This document shows positions 21,651 through 32,943 of a DNA stretch of 64,000 nt, piece by piece. The notes under the pieces were generated by a model. It ran no database searches, was not told where the DNA came from, and saw only the letters and a list, made by a program, of their open reading frames with translations. Position numbers and translations under genes: made by a program. Every line of letters starts with the position of its first letter. The stretch's first letter is position 1. This DNA is from Pisolithus tinctorius (taxonomy: Eukaryota; Basidiomycota; Agaricomycetes; Boletales; Pisolithaceae), in contig JANFAH010000006.1 of the NCBI GenBank assembly GCA_024663395.1, forward strand, positions 1,054,001 through 1,118,000, written 5' to 3'.

Positions 21651-22234
21651 TGTCTGTAGAGAGGAAAAACCGTATGAGAAATAGTTGAAGATGTAGGTGG
21701 TACCTACATGTAGTTTGAAAGTTGGGAGTGAGGCAGCATGTCATGCAACATAGACACTTAAATATGCAAGGGGAGGGGCTACCCCTTTACGATCGAGACA
21801 CGATAGTGACTCGATAAATAACAAGGGGGCCCTCCTAACAATCAGCAATTGGCAGCATAAATCCACAGGAGGTCTTACCTTGCGAGAAGTCGAAGGGAAA
21901 ACATTCGTCAGCTGCGCGATTCTGATTAAAGTGTCTCATCTAACGGTGGGGGTCGATATCAGTGTCAAAGGCCACTAGGAGACACTAAGGCAACATAAAA
22001 TGAACTTATGCCACAATACAAACACAGCTCAGCCAGATGTGGTGGGCGAATACGTGTATTCCCAATGTACATAATCAGATGGCCACATTCGCATAATGGT
22101 TTGCCTTTCCAGCTACGACAACACAGAGACAATTTTTAACACATCCAAATTTCCAGCAATGTGTCAGGCACTCCGCTTTCAGCAACCAGGTGGCTGTTAG
22201 GCCTGAAACAGACATCAGCAAATGATGGTTGCAG
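21651..22234. other. Intergenic within the Helitron-like element
   Basis: CpG-containing, no convincing frame. Probably the 5' flank of the 157-aa gene and the 3' flank of the next gene, which is also on the minus strand. Confidence 0.5.
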
Positions 22235-23308
22235 CTATTTGCCTGAGAAGCATACCAGGCGATTTTTCTTGAAGGATGGTGTGTGGGTGAACGATGGTCC
22301 TTCACTGTCAAGAGACCTTTTCAGAGGGTTGGTAGGTGGAGGCAGTGGATTGCGTAAGACCACCATTTCGCGCACTATTCCGCTGAAAACAGATTTCTTG
22401 TCCTGTCTGAAATAGTAGTGGACTAAGGCAAAATGTGCGATGATGACAGCTCCATATAGTTTCTGATGATAATCAGAGGGCGCAATGCTTTCATGATTCT
22501 GATCAAATGCAGGCAAGGGACAAATGACATGTGTCAGCGCAGCACGTTCTAAGGCTCCCTTGGTACGTTCTTGAACAGGCCAATCCAAAGTTCGGGTCTC
22601 TGTGAAGCATAAATTGTCTCAATGTGGACCAGAATAAGTAGAGGAAATCGATACCATCATGGTAAGCGGTGTCTGGGTCCGCATTCTCATCTTTCCTCTG
22701 AGGAGTGCGAGTGTAAGCCACCATACACATGAAGTCGAGGGGTTTTCAGGACGTACCATGAACAGAGAGTGGCTAAGACGGATGGACGCCACGCCATCTA
22801 CCTCATGTACGCATGAAACCAAGGTTGCCCCCTTCTTGGACAGAATAAGCTTTTCGAGAGCCTTGACATTGCTCACAATAGCACCGAAGTCAGCCCTAGC
22901 TGTGTCAAAGGCAGCATCTCTCTGAACAGGAATAAGTTGGCAGCTCAGTTTTGTTTCCAAGAACTCCCGCTTGAAAGAACTCAATGGCGTGTACCCTCCC
23001 TCTGGACCCAAGAAAAAGTTTTGGCGATCAATCTGAAAAATCCCACTGATGAGCAGTTCCGTCATGTCATCACCACTGTCTTTCACCACTGCGATGTCCC
23101 CAGAAAAGCCGCCTTGGAAGAACTCAGTGCGAGAGGCAAGCAGTGGAGTTGTGCCATAGAAACCAATGGCACTTGTTTTCAGCATGTGTATGATGTTGTC
23201 TACCTCGTCCGAGTTGTCCTGCCGTCTTTGCCCATCCTCGGAGAAAGAACATGTGCCGCTGGATATAGTGGTTGAGCCCATAGGAGGCACAGCATCAGTG
23301 GCATGCAA
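22235..23308 (-). CDS. Unknown spliced gene, 319 aa, Helitron cargo
   Basis: Three exons fit without frame breaks: 23308-22757, 22697-22655 and 22599-22235. Introns are 59 bp (GTACGT...CTCCTCAG) and 55 bp (GTATCG...TTCACAG). The product has a Ser/Thr-rich start, a central part with FLGPEGGYTPLSSF and VKALEKLILSKKG, and then VICPLPAFDQNHESIAPSDYH followed by LYGAVIIAHFALVHYYF. It ends in a Pro/Ser/Lys-rich tail. The PAFD...LYGAVI... phrase resembles hypothetical proteins that recur in Agaricomycete repeat DNA, but I cannot give a function. It is divergent from the Rep-helicase gene, with about 240 bp between the two starts, so they may share a bidirectional promoter. Confidence 0.65.
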
Positions 23309-23551
23309 ATGCTCTGTTGGTGATGATAGACTCTCGACGGATTCGTGTTCTGTGGTACGACAACCAGTAGCCAGTCAAAAAGCACAAGCGGGCAGTAGGG
23401 ACTACCACCAACCTGTAGTGGCCAACAGCGTTCTCTGTTTATTGTTCGAGGAATGGGGGGCCATGGTTGTTTGAGTGGAAGGGACAAAGGACAGTCCCCT
23501 AGAGGACCGAGGTATTTTAAAGGGACATGAAAAAAGGGGGATAGGGGTGCC

Positions 23552-26500
23552 ATGTGGAGTCAATACGACAACTTGTGGCAAGTAAAGAAAAGACGCACCG
23601 GCAGAGGACAAAACGCACCATCGATGCGAGATCTTTGGGGACAACTTACACAGCAAGAAGTTTACGATTGCATCCCACCCGGGTCACTGCCGCAAGGACT
23701 CCGGACATGGGCGCAGCTCAGACCTGCTATAAGCCAACTGCCAGTCGATGTTCAGCAACATATACAGGTGGTTGCTGCTGAAAAGGAGCGAACTAAGAAG
23801 CAGCGAAAGTGTGAAGCAGACAGGGCATACCAAGCGAAACGGCGAACATTAATGCGGCTCAGACAGTCGATACCAAAGGCTGGTCAGTCTTCAACACAAG
23901 ATACATTCCAAGTTGGCATGTGGGAGGCCGAGTACCTGAAATTACCTTCGCACGAAGAAGTACGGGCCTGTGTCACATCATTCATTAAGGCAACTGGCAA
24001 TGCAGCATTACGTCAGTGTGTATGTGTTGTGTGCGCACACGAGCTGATGAGCAGTGAAGGTTAGATTTCGCAGTCATGAATATTATAACCTTTAATTATG
24101 ATGACAGGGAAAGAACAGGTTATTAAAAACATACCCAATGTTGAATGCCATCTCATGCCCGAAGTTGAGCATCACGCGCACAATTTATGGCAAGGCCTAT
24201 TGCTGTTGAAGGCACACATGGACGAGACTGGGACGGGATGGGTGTGTGTGGACTGCCTTCGAGCCTTGAGTGGCGACAGAATGCCGAAGCTAGCACTAAA
24301 CAATAACATGTGGTTGGGAGATGCACCACTGGTACTGCGAAAATTGACCTTCGCAGAAACGCTTTTGGTGGCACGGCATTATCCTTGCTGCTACATTTTC
24401 AAGTTATACCCCAAAGACGGTTCACATGGATATAATCCCGCTCACCTTCAACGTGGCATGGCTGGCAACGTCACATTGTACGAGGTCAATACGTTGGCGA
24501 TTGCGAACATGGTGGAAGGCAGTATGATGCCGCAAGAGGTCACAACGCTCAGCAATGTTATCGCAATCACATTCATGGGAACGAGGACGTTGCCAAAGAA
24601 TTGGATGTCGCACACCTTTCAGGCGCGCCGGGAAGCAGTTCATGAAGCATTACTCTGGCTGAAAGCAAACAATCATCTTTACCATGATATTACGATATCC
24701 ACACAGCGACTGATGACACTACCTGACGATGAAATTCTGGTCGAAATAGAAGCCATTATCCAGTGCAAGGATGATGCTGCAGTCGCAGCGCAAGAGAACG
24801 AAGGTTATGTCCAGGATAGCATAGACAATGAAATGGGTATGATTTTCATATAACAGACAACGGTGACTTACAATTCATGACGTTGACAGAGACCACTGAT
24901 GAAGTAAACAAGGATGATATTGATGTTGCAGTGAACAGTGATTGTGGTTCCGCCGGTGTTGATGACGAAACCAAAGATGACGGTGAGAAGTTGCATGGAC
25001 TGTATACAACTCTTAGCAGCGTCTGAACCAACGACGTATAGAAGCAGATGTCATACCTCTGCATGCTCTCGGCGTCACGGATACCGATCTCGCAAGGGTC
25101 TCTTCTTCGGAGCTCATGATGTACGTGCTCGCCAACCTGATGGACGCGACACAGGAAGGAGGATACGTGGTGCGCCACAGTGTCAGGCCTATAGGAGACT
25201 TTGGCAAGAACACAATAGAAAACGGTACTCCCAATCCGCTTGCAGCAGCCTTCCCGTGCTTGTTTCCTTATGGACTCGGTGGTGTTGAGGCCGAACACTC
25301 GATTAATGTCAGCCTCTGCGAACATGCTAGGTGGGCAATGCAGTATTACGACCACCATTTTGTCATCCACCATGCATTCCCCTTCGTGATCTTTGCTATG
25401 ATCCAAAAGCAGGATGCGATGCAGTCCACTCATCTGCAGATGCAGAGAAAAGACTTTGAACAAGATGCCCTGGTGCTGTCTTGCCTGACTGTCGTGGACT
25501 TACGGAAGGCAGAAGAGGAGGAAGGCAGAAAAGCGAAGATTAGCAATCCAAGGGTACAAGCATTGCAAAAACATGTAGTCACTGCGAACAGTAAGGTTGA
25601 GGGCTCTGACAATGCCCGCACTCAGTATCGGGGAATGATATGGGGAACCTGTCTTTTTCTGGGTGGACCTATGATATGGATGACCATCAATCCTGCAGAT
25701 GTACACGATCTGATCGCTCAAGTCTTGGCTGGAGAGGCAATCAATCTCGATAAATTCGACGTTCTTGGTGGTCCTGATAGTCATCAGCACGCGATCAATA
25801 TTGCTAGCAACCCATACGCAGCTGCCAAATTTTTCAATCTCTTGATTGAAAGCACGTTGGAGTGTTTGCTGGGTATTAAAAGGCGGCTGTCGCAAACCAC
25901 TAGTGAGATGGGCATTCTTGGTGAACTGTCCGGGTATTTCAGTGTGGTGGAGGCGCAAGGCAGAGGTACATTACACGTGCACATGCTGCTATGGTTGGCT
26001 GGCAACCCCAACCCAGAAGAAATGCAGCAGCTCTTGCAAACACCAGCATTCTGCGAGAAAATTCGAGAATACATCTGGGAGAACATACGGGCCCATCTGG
26101 ACGACATTACGGAAGAGGATTTGAAGACGATGCCTTGAAACTTGCAAATAGCATATTCGCAGCCACCTGACCCCGCTGCAGATGATTGGGCAAAAGAAAG
26201 TCACACGCTCGAGCGACAGCTTCTGCGATCTCAACAGCTTCACACCTGTTCCCACTCTACATGTCTTCAGGTCCAAAACGGGCAACTTCTATGTAAATGA
26301 CATGCACCCTGGCCTCTCAGTGAAGAAGTCTACATTGATGAAAAGGGGAACTGGAGACCAAAGAGAACCCATGGGTATATCAACAATTATTGTCCATTGA
26401 TACTAACAAATTTGCGATGCAACAACGACATTAAGATTAACACCAATGGCGAGGATACGAAGGACGTTACATTTTATGTTACTGCATATGCCACGAAGAA

Positions 26501-29500
26501 ACAAAAAAGGTCTCATAACCTTTCCGCACTAATGGCATCGGTGTTGGCCTACCATGAAAACAATCCTCAGTATGAGGACCTACGGGAACGCAACCGACTG
26601 CTACTATATCACTGTATCAACGTCATCAACCGTGAGGCGGAATTGTCAGGACCGCAGGTGGTGTCCTACATCATGGGTTATGGGGATACATTCAGGTCAC
26701 ACAGTTACACACCGTTATACACCAGTGCGCTGTTCTCAGCCATCAGATGAATGTTTCCAAACCTTTCAACTGCAAAAGTTGACAGGTAAGTATGGAGCCA
26801 TGTATGATATTGGGACCGAATACTCATCTCCCTGCGATCAGAACTGCGGAGGGGTGCACAGATTCATGCAACATGGAGCGCATTACAGATGACGTCGAAC
26901 CTGATGACGCCAAACTGCCAGAGGTTAGCAGAAACAGAGATGTAAGCTCAGCACAATCAAATGAGGCACATTAATGACGAATGTATTCAGGAGGATGGCG
27001 AGATGGTCACACTTCATGCCAATGAACGTGGCGATGTTTATACATGTTCACAGCTCAATGATTATCTTTACCGTGGCTCGGAAATGTACCATTGCAGCCT
27101 TTTAGCATTTGTAGTCAATACATGGGAAGAAACTTATACACCACTCATTGCGCATGAACAGATGGAGCATGTCACCCCTAAACGAGGCCGGCCAGCTCAT
27201 GTGCGATCGCATTACATGAACAATCATCCAAGAAAAGACACACACCATCATGTTTTTCGAGCCCAAGGTCACAACACACTACCACAAATATCAGGGCTGT
27301 GGTTCCCTCGAGTGGACACCAGTAATGAATTCTACTGCACGTGTATGCTTGCTCTTTTGAAACCATGGCGGACTGCTGAAGACCTCAAACGTAATACAGC
27401 ATCTTGGATTGAAGAGTTCGACTCGTTTAAGGCACAGATGGGGCCTTGCCATAGATGGATTCTGGCAGGAATACAATTCTATTATGATTCAAGAGCTGCA
27501 TGCGACACCACATTAATGGAGGCATCAATGTTTCCAAGGCAAAATACACGAGTACCTCGAGATGGCTTACCCTTAGATGAGGACGGGGACCTGTGTATGG
27601 AAGAATCGCGCATCCCTTTAACACACGCCGACCTCATACAGTTCAAACGCGATCAAGTGTCGCGGAATGAGGAGAGGCATGCGGAAGAGGCAATCATCAT
27701 CGGTATGAGCCGTGGTTTCTTTACGATGTCAGAACCACGAGCAGCTTCAAATCTGGTCAGCTACCATATAGCCCATGGGGATGATCATACATGCCTTCTG
27801 AGATGGCTCAAAACCATGCATACAATGGCTTCAAAGATGACGGGCACGGTTGACTCACAAACAGAGACTATCTTCGACGGTGCAACGAGTGTCGAGAACA
27901 GCATTAGCAACCTCACCAGTGCACTCATGGAAAGCGACCACGGAGACACAGCCCTACTCAGTGTGCTGACCAGGGACATCAATGTCCTGAAATCTGTACC
28001 TGTTGCTGAGCTGTTGGATGATCAGCGGCGTGCATACGACATCATTGATTGGCATTTACAATGCCATCTGTCAGGGCACAACCCTCCACAATTGCGAATG
28101 GTCATTCCAGGCGAAGCCGGCGTTGGGAAATCGAAGACAATTCAGACCATCACCGACAACTTTCGCTCACGCAGAGTACAGCACTTACTGGTGAAAGCAG
28201 CCTACACTGGAATTGCAGCATCAACCATAGACGGACAAACGCTGCATTACATCGTGATGATACCTCTTCATGGTGGGAAGCAGTCAGCAAAAACCAAGAA
28301 GGCTCTGGAAACATACTGGCGAAATAAAGAGTATCTTATTATAGACGAGATTTCCATGGTGTCCCGTTCATTCTTCACGATGCTTTCCGACACCATCAGT
28401 CACGCCCGGACTGGTGAGGCCTCTACAACAGATGAGCCCTTTGGAGGGCTGAACATTATCCTTGTTGGCGACTTTCACCAATTCCCTCCAGTTGCCAGCA
28501 AAGCGTCGGCACCATTGTATTGGCCATCCAACGCGGAGAAGGATACCGACCTTGAAATGCTAGGCCACAAGCTATACAAACAGTTCGATGTTGTCGTGCG
28601 CCTGAAAACTCAAGTCAGGGTCACTGATACTGAATGGATAGAACTCCTACAACACGTCCATCATGGTAACTGCAAAGAGAAACACATCTCTATGCTTCGT
28701 AGCCTGGTACTTACTAATGAGCAGTGCGCTCTGGTTGACTTCATGCAGCTCCCATGGAGCAATGCTCTTTTGGTGACGCCATGTCATGCAGTGCGCATAA
28801 AGTGGAATGAAATGACAGCAAAGGCGTGTACACACGCACAGGGCACGACACTCTTTACAAGTCCAGCTTTCGACACAATAGACGGCAGGGGTTTAACGTT
28901 GGAGGAGCAATTTGCAGTTGCTGCGAAACCGAAAGGGTCCCAGGGTCGTAAGTGGCAAGAGCGCGGTGGCCTTGCTGATGAGGTTGTCCTTGCTGTTGGC
29001 ATGGAGGTTATGGTAACATTTAACATTTGGACCAGTTTGGACATGGCAAATGGCGCCTGCGGACACATTGAAGAAATTGTATTGGATGCGAGAGAGGAGA
29101 CAACAAAACTTGGTACGCACTGCGTCGACTTGCAATATCCTCCTTGCTACGTTTTGGTCCGCATGAGCCGAACGAAAGCTGAGGGGCTGGATGGCTTACC
29201 ACAAGGCGTTCTTCCAATTGCACCGCTTTTGAGAACCTTTACAATTGTGACTGAAAATGGCGAGAAAAAGACAGTGACAAGACAGCAATTACCTGTGACA
29301 CCTGCATACGCATTCACAGATTATCGATCACAGGTGCAGACGATTGAATATTGTATTGTCGACATCGGCACGCCACCATCTGGGGGTCTTACACCGTTCA
29401 ATGCATACGTGGCGTTGTCGCGCAGCTGCGGCAGAGACACAATTCAACTGTTGCACGACTTTGATGAAAGGTTATTCACTCAACATCCAAGTGAATATCT

Positions 29501-29576
29501 CCGGCAGGAGGATCAGCGGCTGGCAACTCTTGATCGCAAGACGTATGTGGACTGGGAAAAAGTGAAAGCAGCATAA
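23552..29576 (+). CDS. Helitron Rep-helicase transposase, three premature TGA
   Basis: A six-exon model keeps phase throughout: 23552-24059, 24108-24836, 24890-24982, 25042-26785, 26842-26941 and 26991-29576, with introns of 48-59 bp (1920 codons). It begins with a basic N-terminus. A Cys pair follows (CVVCAHEL, CVDCLRAL). The Rep part has TINPADVHD (about 25685), the HxH motif TLHVHMLLW (about 25970) and the paired tyrosines FYVTAYATKK (about 26475). The Pif1-like superfamily 1 helicase has Walker A GEAGVGKSKT (about 28115), Walker B LIIDEISMV (about 28340), VGDFHQFPPV (about 28465) and VALSRSCGRD near the end. This enzyme nicks and unwinds DNA for rolling-circle transposition. In-frame TGA codons at 26136, 26298 and 26748 sit where Arg (CGA) would be expected, so this copy is probably inactive. 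No frameshift was needed. Confidence 0.88.
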
Positions 29577-29786
29577 AATCCGGTACAACATCCATTAGAA
29601 TTGAGAATCACATTCCAATAAAACATCGTCTCGTGTATCTCTTGTGTGTAAACATTGTCAGGTACCTAGCATCACGTGTTAACGTTTAACCCCGTGAGCT
29701 GAATCGGAGTTTGTTTTCGGGTGGATCACAGTTGACAAAAAATGCGTGACGAATTTTGGGGGGCAGTGACCTTGTAAACAAGGTGA
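29577..29786. other. Right end of the Helitron-like element
   Basis: AT-rich after the stop, with AATAAAA at 29618 as a possible polyadenylation signal. It ends in the palindrome ACCTTG-TAAA-CAAGGT (29769-29784), which overlaps the inverted repeat TTGTAAACAAGGTG (29772-29785). Confidence 0.55.
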
Positions 29787-29908
29787 AAGTGGTTAAAGCA
29801 TCAACAAGTGACTGGTGACATAAAGTGGGGTGTTCAGACTGACCCAGCCCATTCAAACTATATGGAAATTTTGCATCCTACAGTAGTGATTGACAAGGAT
29901 GTTCATAT

Positions 29909-30142
29909 TGTTAAAATATCCCACAAAGTAGGCCTTGTGCCCAGTGTAAGAGACTGAAGAAAATTTCACTGGGCACAGAGTAATAAGTGTGCTAAAATGA
30001 TAAACAAATGTAAATAATAAATAAAAGCAAACCAAGGACACTTAGAGCGAAGCTAAGTGTCCACTACAAGTCTGTAGAGTTAGAAAAGAACATAATAAAA
30101 GATAAAATGCGAAATGATGTGCACAGGCACCACATATGAACA
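29909..30142 (-). repeat. Copia-3 3' LTR
   Basis: Followed on its inner side by the polypurine tract (minus-strand TTCAGGGGGGAG, 30154-30143). Confidence 0.9.
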
Positions 30143-30156
30143 CTCCCCCCTGAATG

Positions 30157-30336
30157 TGTTGCAATAAATGCAACCAGACAGGGGATTGAACCCTGGACCT
30201 CCCAGGTTTTTCTCGACCGGGTGCTCTAACCACTGAGCTATTTGGTCAAGGTATCTTGGCTTACTTGGTGTGGTTTAACCACCAAGTGCTAGTAGGGACT
30301 AGCGCTGCTGAGTGCTGGAGTACTACACTTGCAACA
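30157..30336 (-). mobile_element. Solo LTR of tRNA-bearing TRIM, 180 bp
   Basis: TGTTGCAA...TTGCAACA, TSD GAATG (30152-30156 and 30337-30341). The tRNA-like part is at 30172-30247 on the minus strand and has four extra bases in the anticodon loop compared with the 176-bp copies. Confidence 0.9.
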
Positions 30337-30540
30337 GAATGTGCACCTCTGCACTCAAGTGCTCCCCCCTGATGTCCCAATTCCAAGGGCCTTGCAGAAC
30401 TCCATGACTTTGGGCTTAGGTAGCGCTTTTGTGAGTAGGTCAGCTGCCTGGGAGGCAGTAGGAACGAAAATGGGCGAAATGAGCTTGTCCTGGACCGCAT
30501 CTCTGAGCCAGTAGTAGCACAAGTCCAACTGCTTCATTCT
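30337..30540 (-). pseudogene. Copia-3 RNase H, C-terminal fragment
   Basis: Minus-strand frame RMKQLDLCYYWLRDAVQ ... LLTKALPKPKVMEFCKALG, the usual C-terminus of Copia Pol. The catalytic residues are missing because the sequence is cut at 30540. Confidence 0.85.
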
Positions 30541-30973
30541 TGTTCAAATATCCCACAGAGTAGGCCTTGTGCCCAGTGTAAGAGACTAATATTGGGGTAA
30601 ATACTACAGACAACATACCTTGTGCCCAGTGTAAGAGACTGAAGAAAATTTCACTGGGCACAGTGCAGTAAGTGCGCAAAAATGATAAACAAATGTAAAT
30701 AATAAACAAAGGCAAACCAGGGACACTTAGAGCGAAGATAAGTGTCCTCTTGAAGTCTGTAGAGTAAGAAGAGAACATAATAAAGTATAACATGCGAAAT
30801 GAGGTGCACAGGCACCACATATGAACACTTCCCCCTGATTGTGCACCTCTGCAGTCAAGAACTTCCCCCTGATGTGCCAAGTCCTAGCAGCTTGCAGAAT
30901 TCAATGACCTTGGGACAAGGCAATACAGTCTCTGACACTGGGCACAAGGCCTTCAGGTTGGGTTATTTGAACA
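30541..30973 (-). mobile_element. Composite fragment replacing Copia-3 RT
   Basis: In order: a complete LTR-B (30541-30827, minus), polypurine tract and Copia RNase H C-terminus (30828-about 30916, minus), then the last 57 bp of an LTR-A in plus orientation (to 30973). Outer junctions lack a TSD, so it looks like a product of recombination or deletion. Confidence 0.7.
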
Positions 30974-32629
30974 CTTCAGGGTAGCCAATAAAGACCAATT
31001 TCTCCATGTGGGGGTCTAGGGGTCACCTCTTGTCCTTCTGGATGTGTACATAGGCTGTACAGCCCCAAACTCGAAGGTGGGAGACATCTGGCTTCCTCCC
31101 ATGCCAGAGCTCATAAGGGGTCGCATTCTGGACTGCTTCAGTGGGACATCTGTTCCAAACATGGACCAGGGAGGCTAGGCACTCGCCCCAGAAGGCCTTA
31201 GGCAGCCCAGACTCATCCAACATCGCTGTAATTCGCTCAGCAAGTAGCCTGTTGGCTTCCTCTGCAACTCCATTCTGCTGAGGTCAGTTTCTGACTGTGT
31301 GCTGGCGCAGGATACCGCACTGGGTGGTAAAATCAGAGAAGGCCTTGCTCATGTACTCCCCTCCTTTGTCATCGCGCAAAATCTTGATTTTTCGCTCTGT
31401 CTGGTTCTCAGCAAAGGCTTTGAACGTTTTGAAGGCCTCAAAGACATCAGACTTCGCTTTTAGAGGCAAAACAAAGCGAAAGCAAGAGAAATCATCAATG
31501 AAAGTGACCCAATACTTGTAGCCAGAGGAGGAGGGATGGCCCACATGGTGTACATCACTGTGGACGAGTTCTAGGGGCTGTGAAGCGCGCCAGGATGAGG
31601 TAGGGAAGGGGTTTGAGTGCATCTTGCCTGCCAAGCAAGGCTCACAGATAGGATCAGGCATAGCTTTCAAGTCTAGGGTCATTCCTGTCACTAGGTTTCG
31701 CTCCAGAAGGGACTTCACACCAGCCAGATGGTGGTGAGCAAGTCTCCTGTGCCATAGGTCGAAATCCAGGGGTAGAGTCGCAGCTGCAGATGCATACTCT
31801 GTGAGGGGAACAGTCTCACCCTCCAGCAAGGCTGAGTTGTTGTCTGAAATTCGTGCAATGAAGAGGGGGTGTCGGAGGCGACGTCTAAAGGCCATCTGCG
31901 AAGAGTTGATGCTCACAGTGAAGCCCTTGGTGCGACAGAGAAATAACACAGATAATAGATTATTTCAAAGTGCAGGGACATGAAGGACATTGCTAAATTC
32001 AATCGGGCGACGCTTTTGACCTCCCACCACAGGTTCAAAGACTACAGACCCAATCCCAGCTGAATAGACGATTTTGTTGTCTGCTAGCTTGATGAGAACG
32101 CATTTTGGGCTGTAATTTCGCAGCCAATGGCGGTGGGGCATCATATGAGCAGTGGCGCCTGAGAGTCTGCGATCCAATGGATGTCAGCATCGAGTTGGAG
32201 AGGGCAGAGAGGGGAGGAGGGCTCAGGGAAGTGAAGACTTGCATTTCCTGTGAATTCTACCGCTTGGGCAGCACTCTGGTTTGAAGCGGGAGTGGTTGGC
32301 GCTGTCCCAGTTGCTGGGGAGGAAGCAGACGACGTTGAAGCCTGATTTGCGGTGGTGGTACTCTTCTTTTCCTTCTTATTCTTCCTAGAGTGATAGAAAG
32401 CCTTTGATCTCTGCATATTTACACACTTGTGGATATAGTGCCCTGGATAATCGCAGGATGCGCAAGTGGACGCAGTTGGGCACTTGCAATTTGTGGAGGA
32501 GGTGTATAACGCGGTCTCCGATGTCCCTGAGTCAGGGCGACGCTTTCGCTGCGATTCTTCGGCCAGGAACGCTTCTTTGAGTTTTTCTTTGTCCAGGGAT
32601 TGGAACAGGAGAAGGGAAGAGGCAAAGTG
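30974..32629 (-). pseudogene. Copia-3 Gag C-terminus, protease and integrase remnant
   Basis: The minus strand contains the part of Gag after the Copia-2 insertion point, including a zinc-knuckle region near 32440, then protease text with WIADS (about 32175) where DSG is disturbed. The integrase N-terminus is LWHRRLAHHHLAGVK (about 31750) with CEPCLAG (about 31640). Core residues are in VHSDVHHVG and LRDDKGGEY. Stops include TGA codons at positions that are CGA in sister copies (VRN-stop-PQQNG near 31286; DKR-stop-PLDP near 31022). The N-terminal part of the same Gag is at 44835-45543. Confidence 0.85.
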
Positions 32630-32916
32630 TGTTTAAATAACCCAATCTGAAGGCCTTGTGCCGAGTGTAAGAGACTAATATTGAAGTAAATACTACAGGA
32701 GACATACCTTGTGCCCAGTGTAAGAGACTGAAGAACATATCACTGGGCACAGAGCAGTAAGTGCGCAAAAATGATAAACAAATGTAAATAGTAAACAAAA
32801 GCAAAGCAAGGACACTTAGAGCGCAGCTAAGTGTCCACTACAAGTCTGAAGAGTGAGAACAGCACATAATAAAAGACAAACTGCGAAATGAGGTGCACAG
32901 GCACCACATATGAACA
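32630..32916 (-). repeat. Copia-2 3' LTR-B
   Basis: Polypurine tract on its inner side (minus-strand AATCAGGGGGAAG, 32929-32917). Confidence 0.92.
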
Positions 32917-32943
32917 CTTCCCCCTGATTGTGCACCTCTGCAG

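Larger units (their letters stand above)
18679..29786 (-). mobile_element. Helitron2/Helentron-like element with extra genes, 11.1 kb
   Basis: Read on the minus strand the element begins TCACCTTGTTTACAA (29786 down). Near the other end it has the exact inverted repeat TTGTAAACAAGGTG (18722-18709), then a 6-bp-stem hairpin (18705-18691), eight bases, and CTAG (18682-18679). One terminal and one subterminal inverted repeat plus an end hairpin is the asymmetric-TIR layout described for Helitron2/Helentrons. There is no TSD, and both flanks show T next to the ends, fitting insertion at a TT. CpG content rises exactly inside these limits. It contains the Rep-helicase gene on the plus strand, three genes on the minus strand and one nested LTR-D. 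The Rep gene runs antiparallel to the orientation implied by the ends, which is a caution. Confidence 0.65.

Noticed and set aside
18679..29786. Three separate host genes with an unrelated Helitron next to them
   Set aside because: Not excluded, but the inverted repeats, hairpin end and exact CpG boundaries enclose all of them; kept as one element at moderate confidence.
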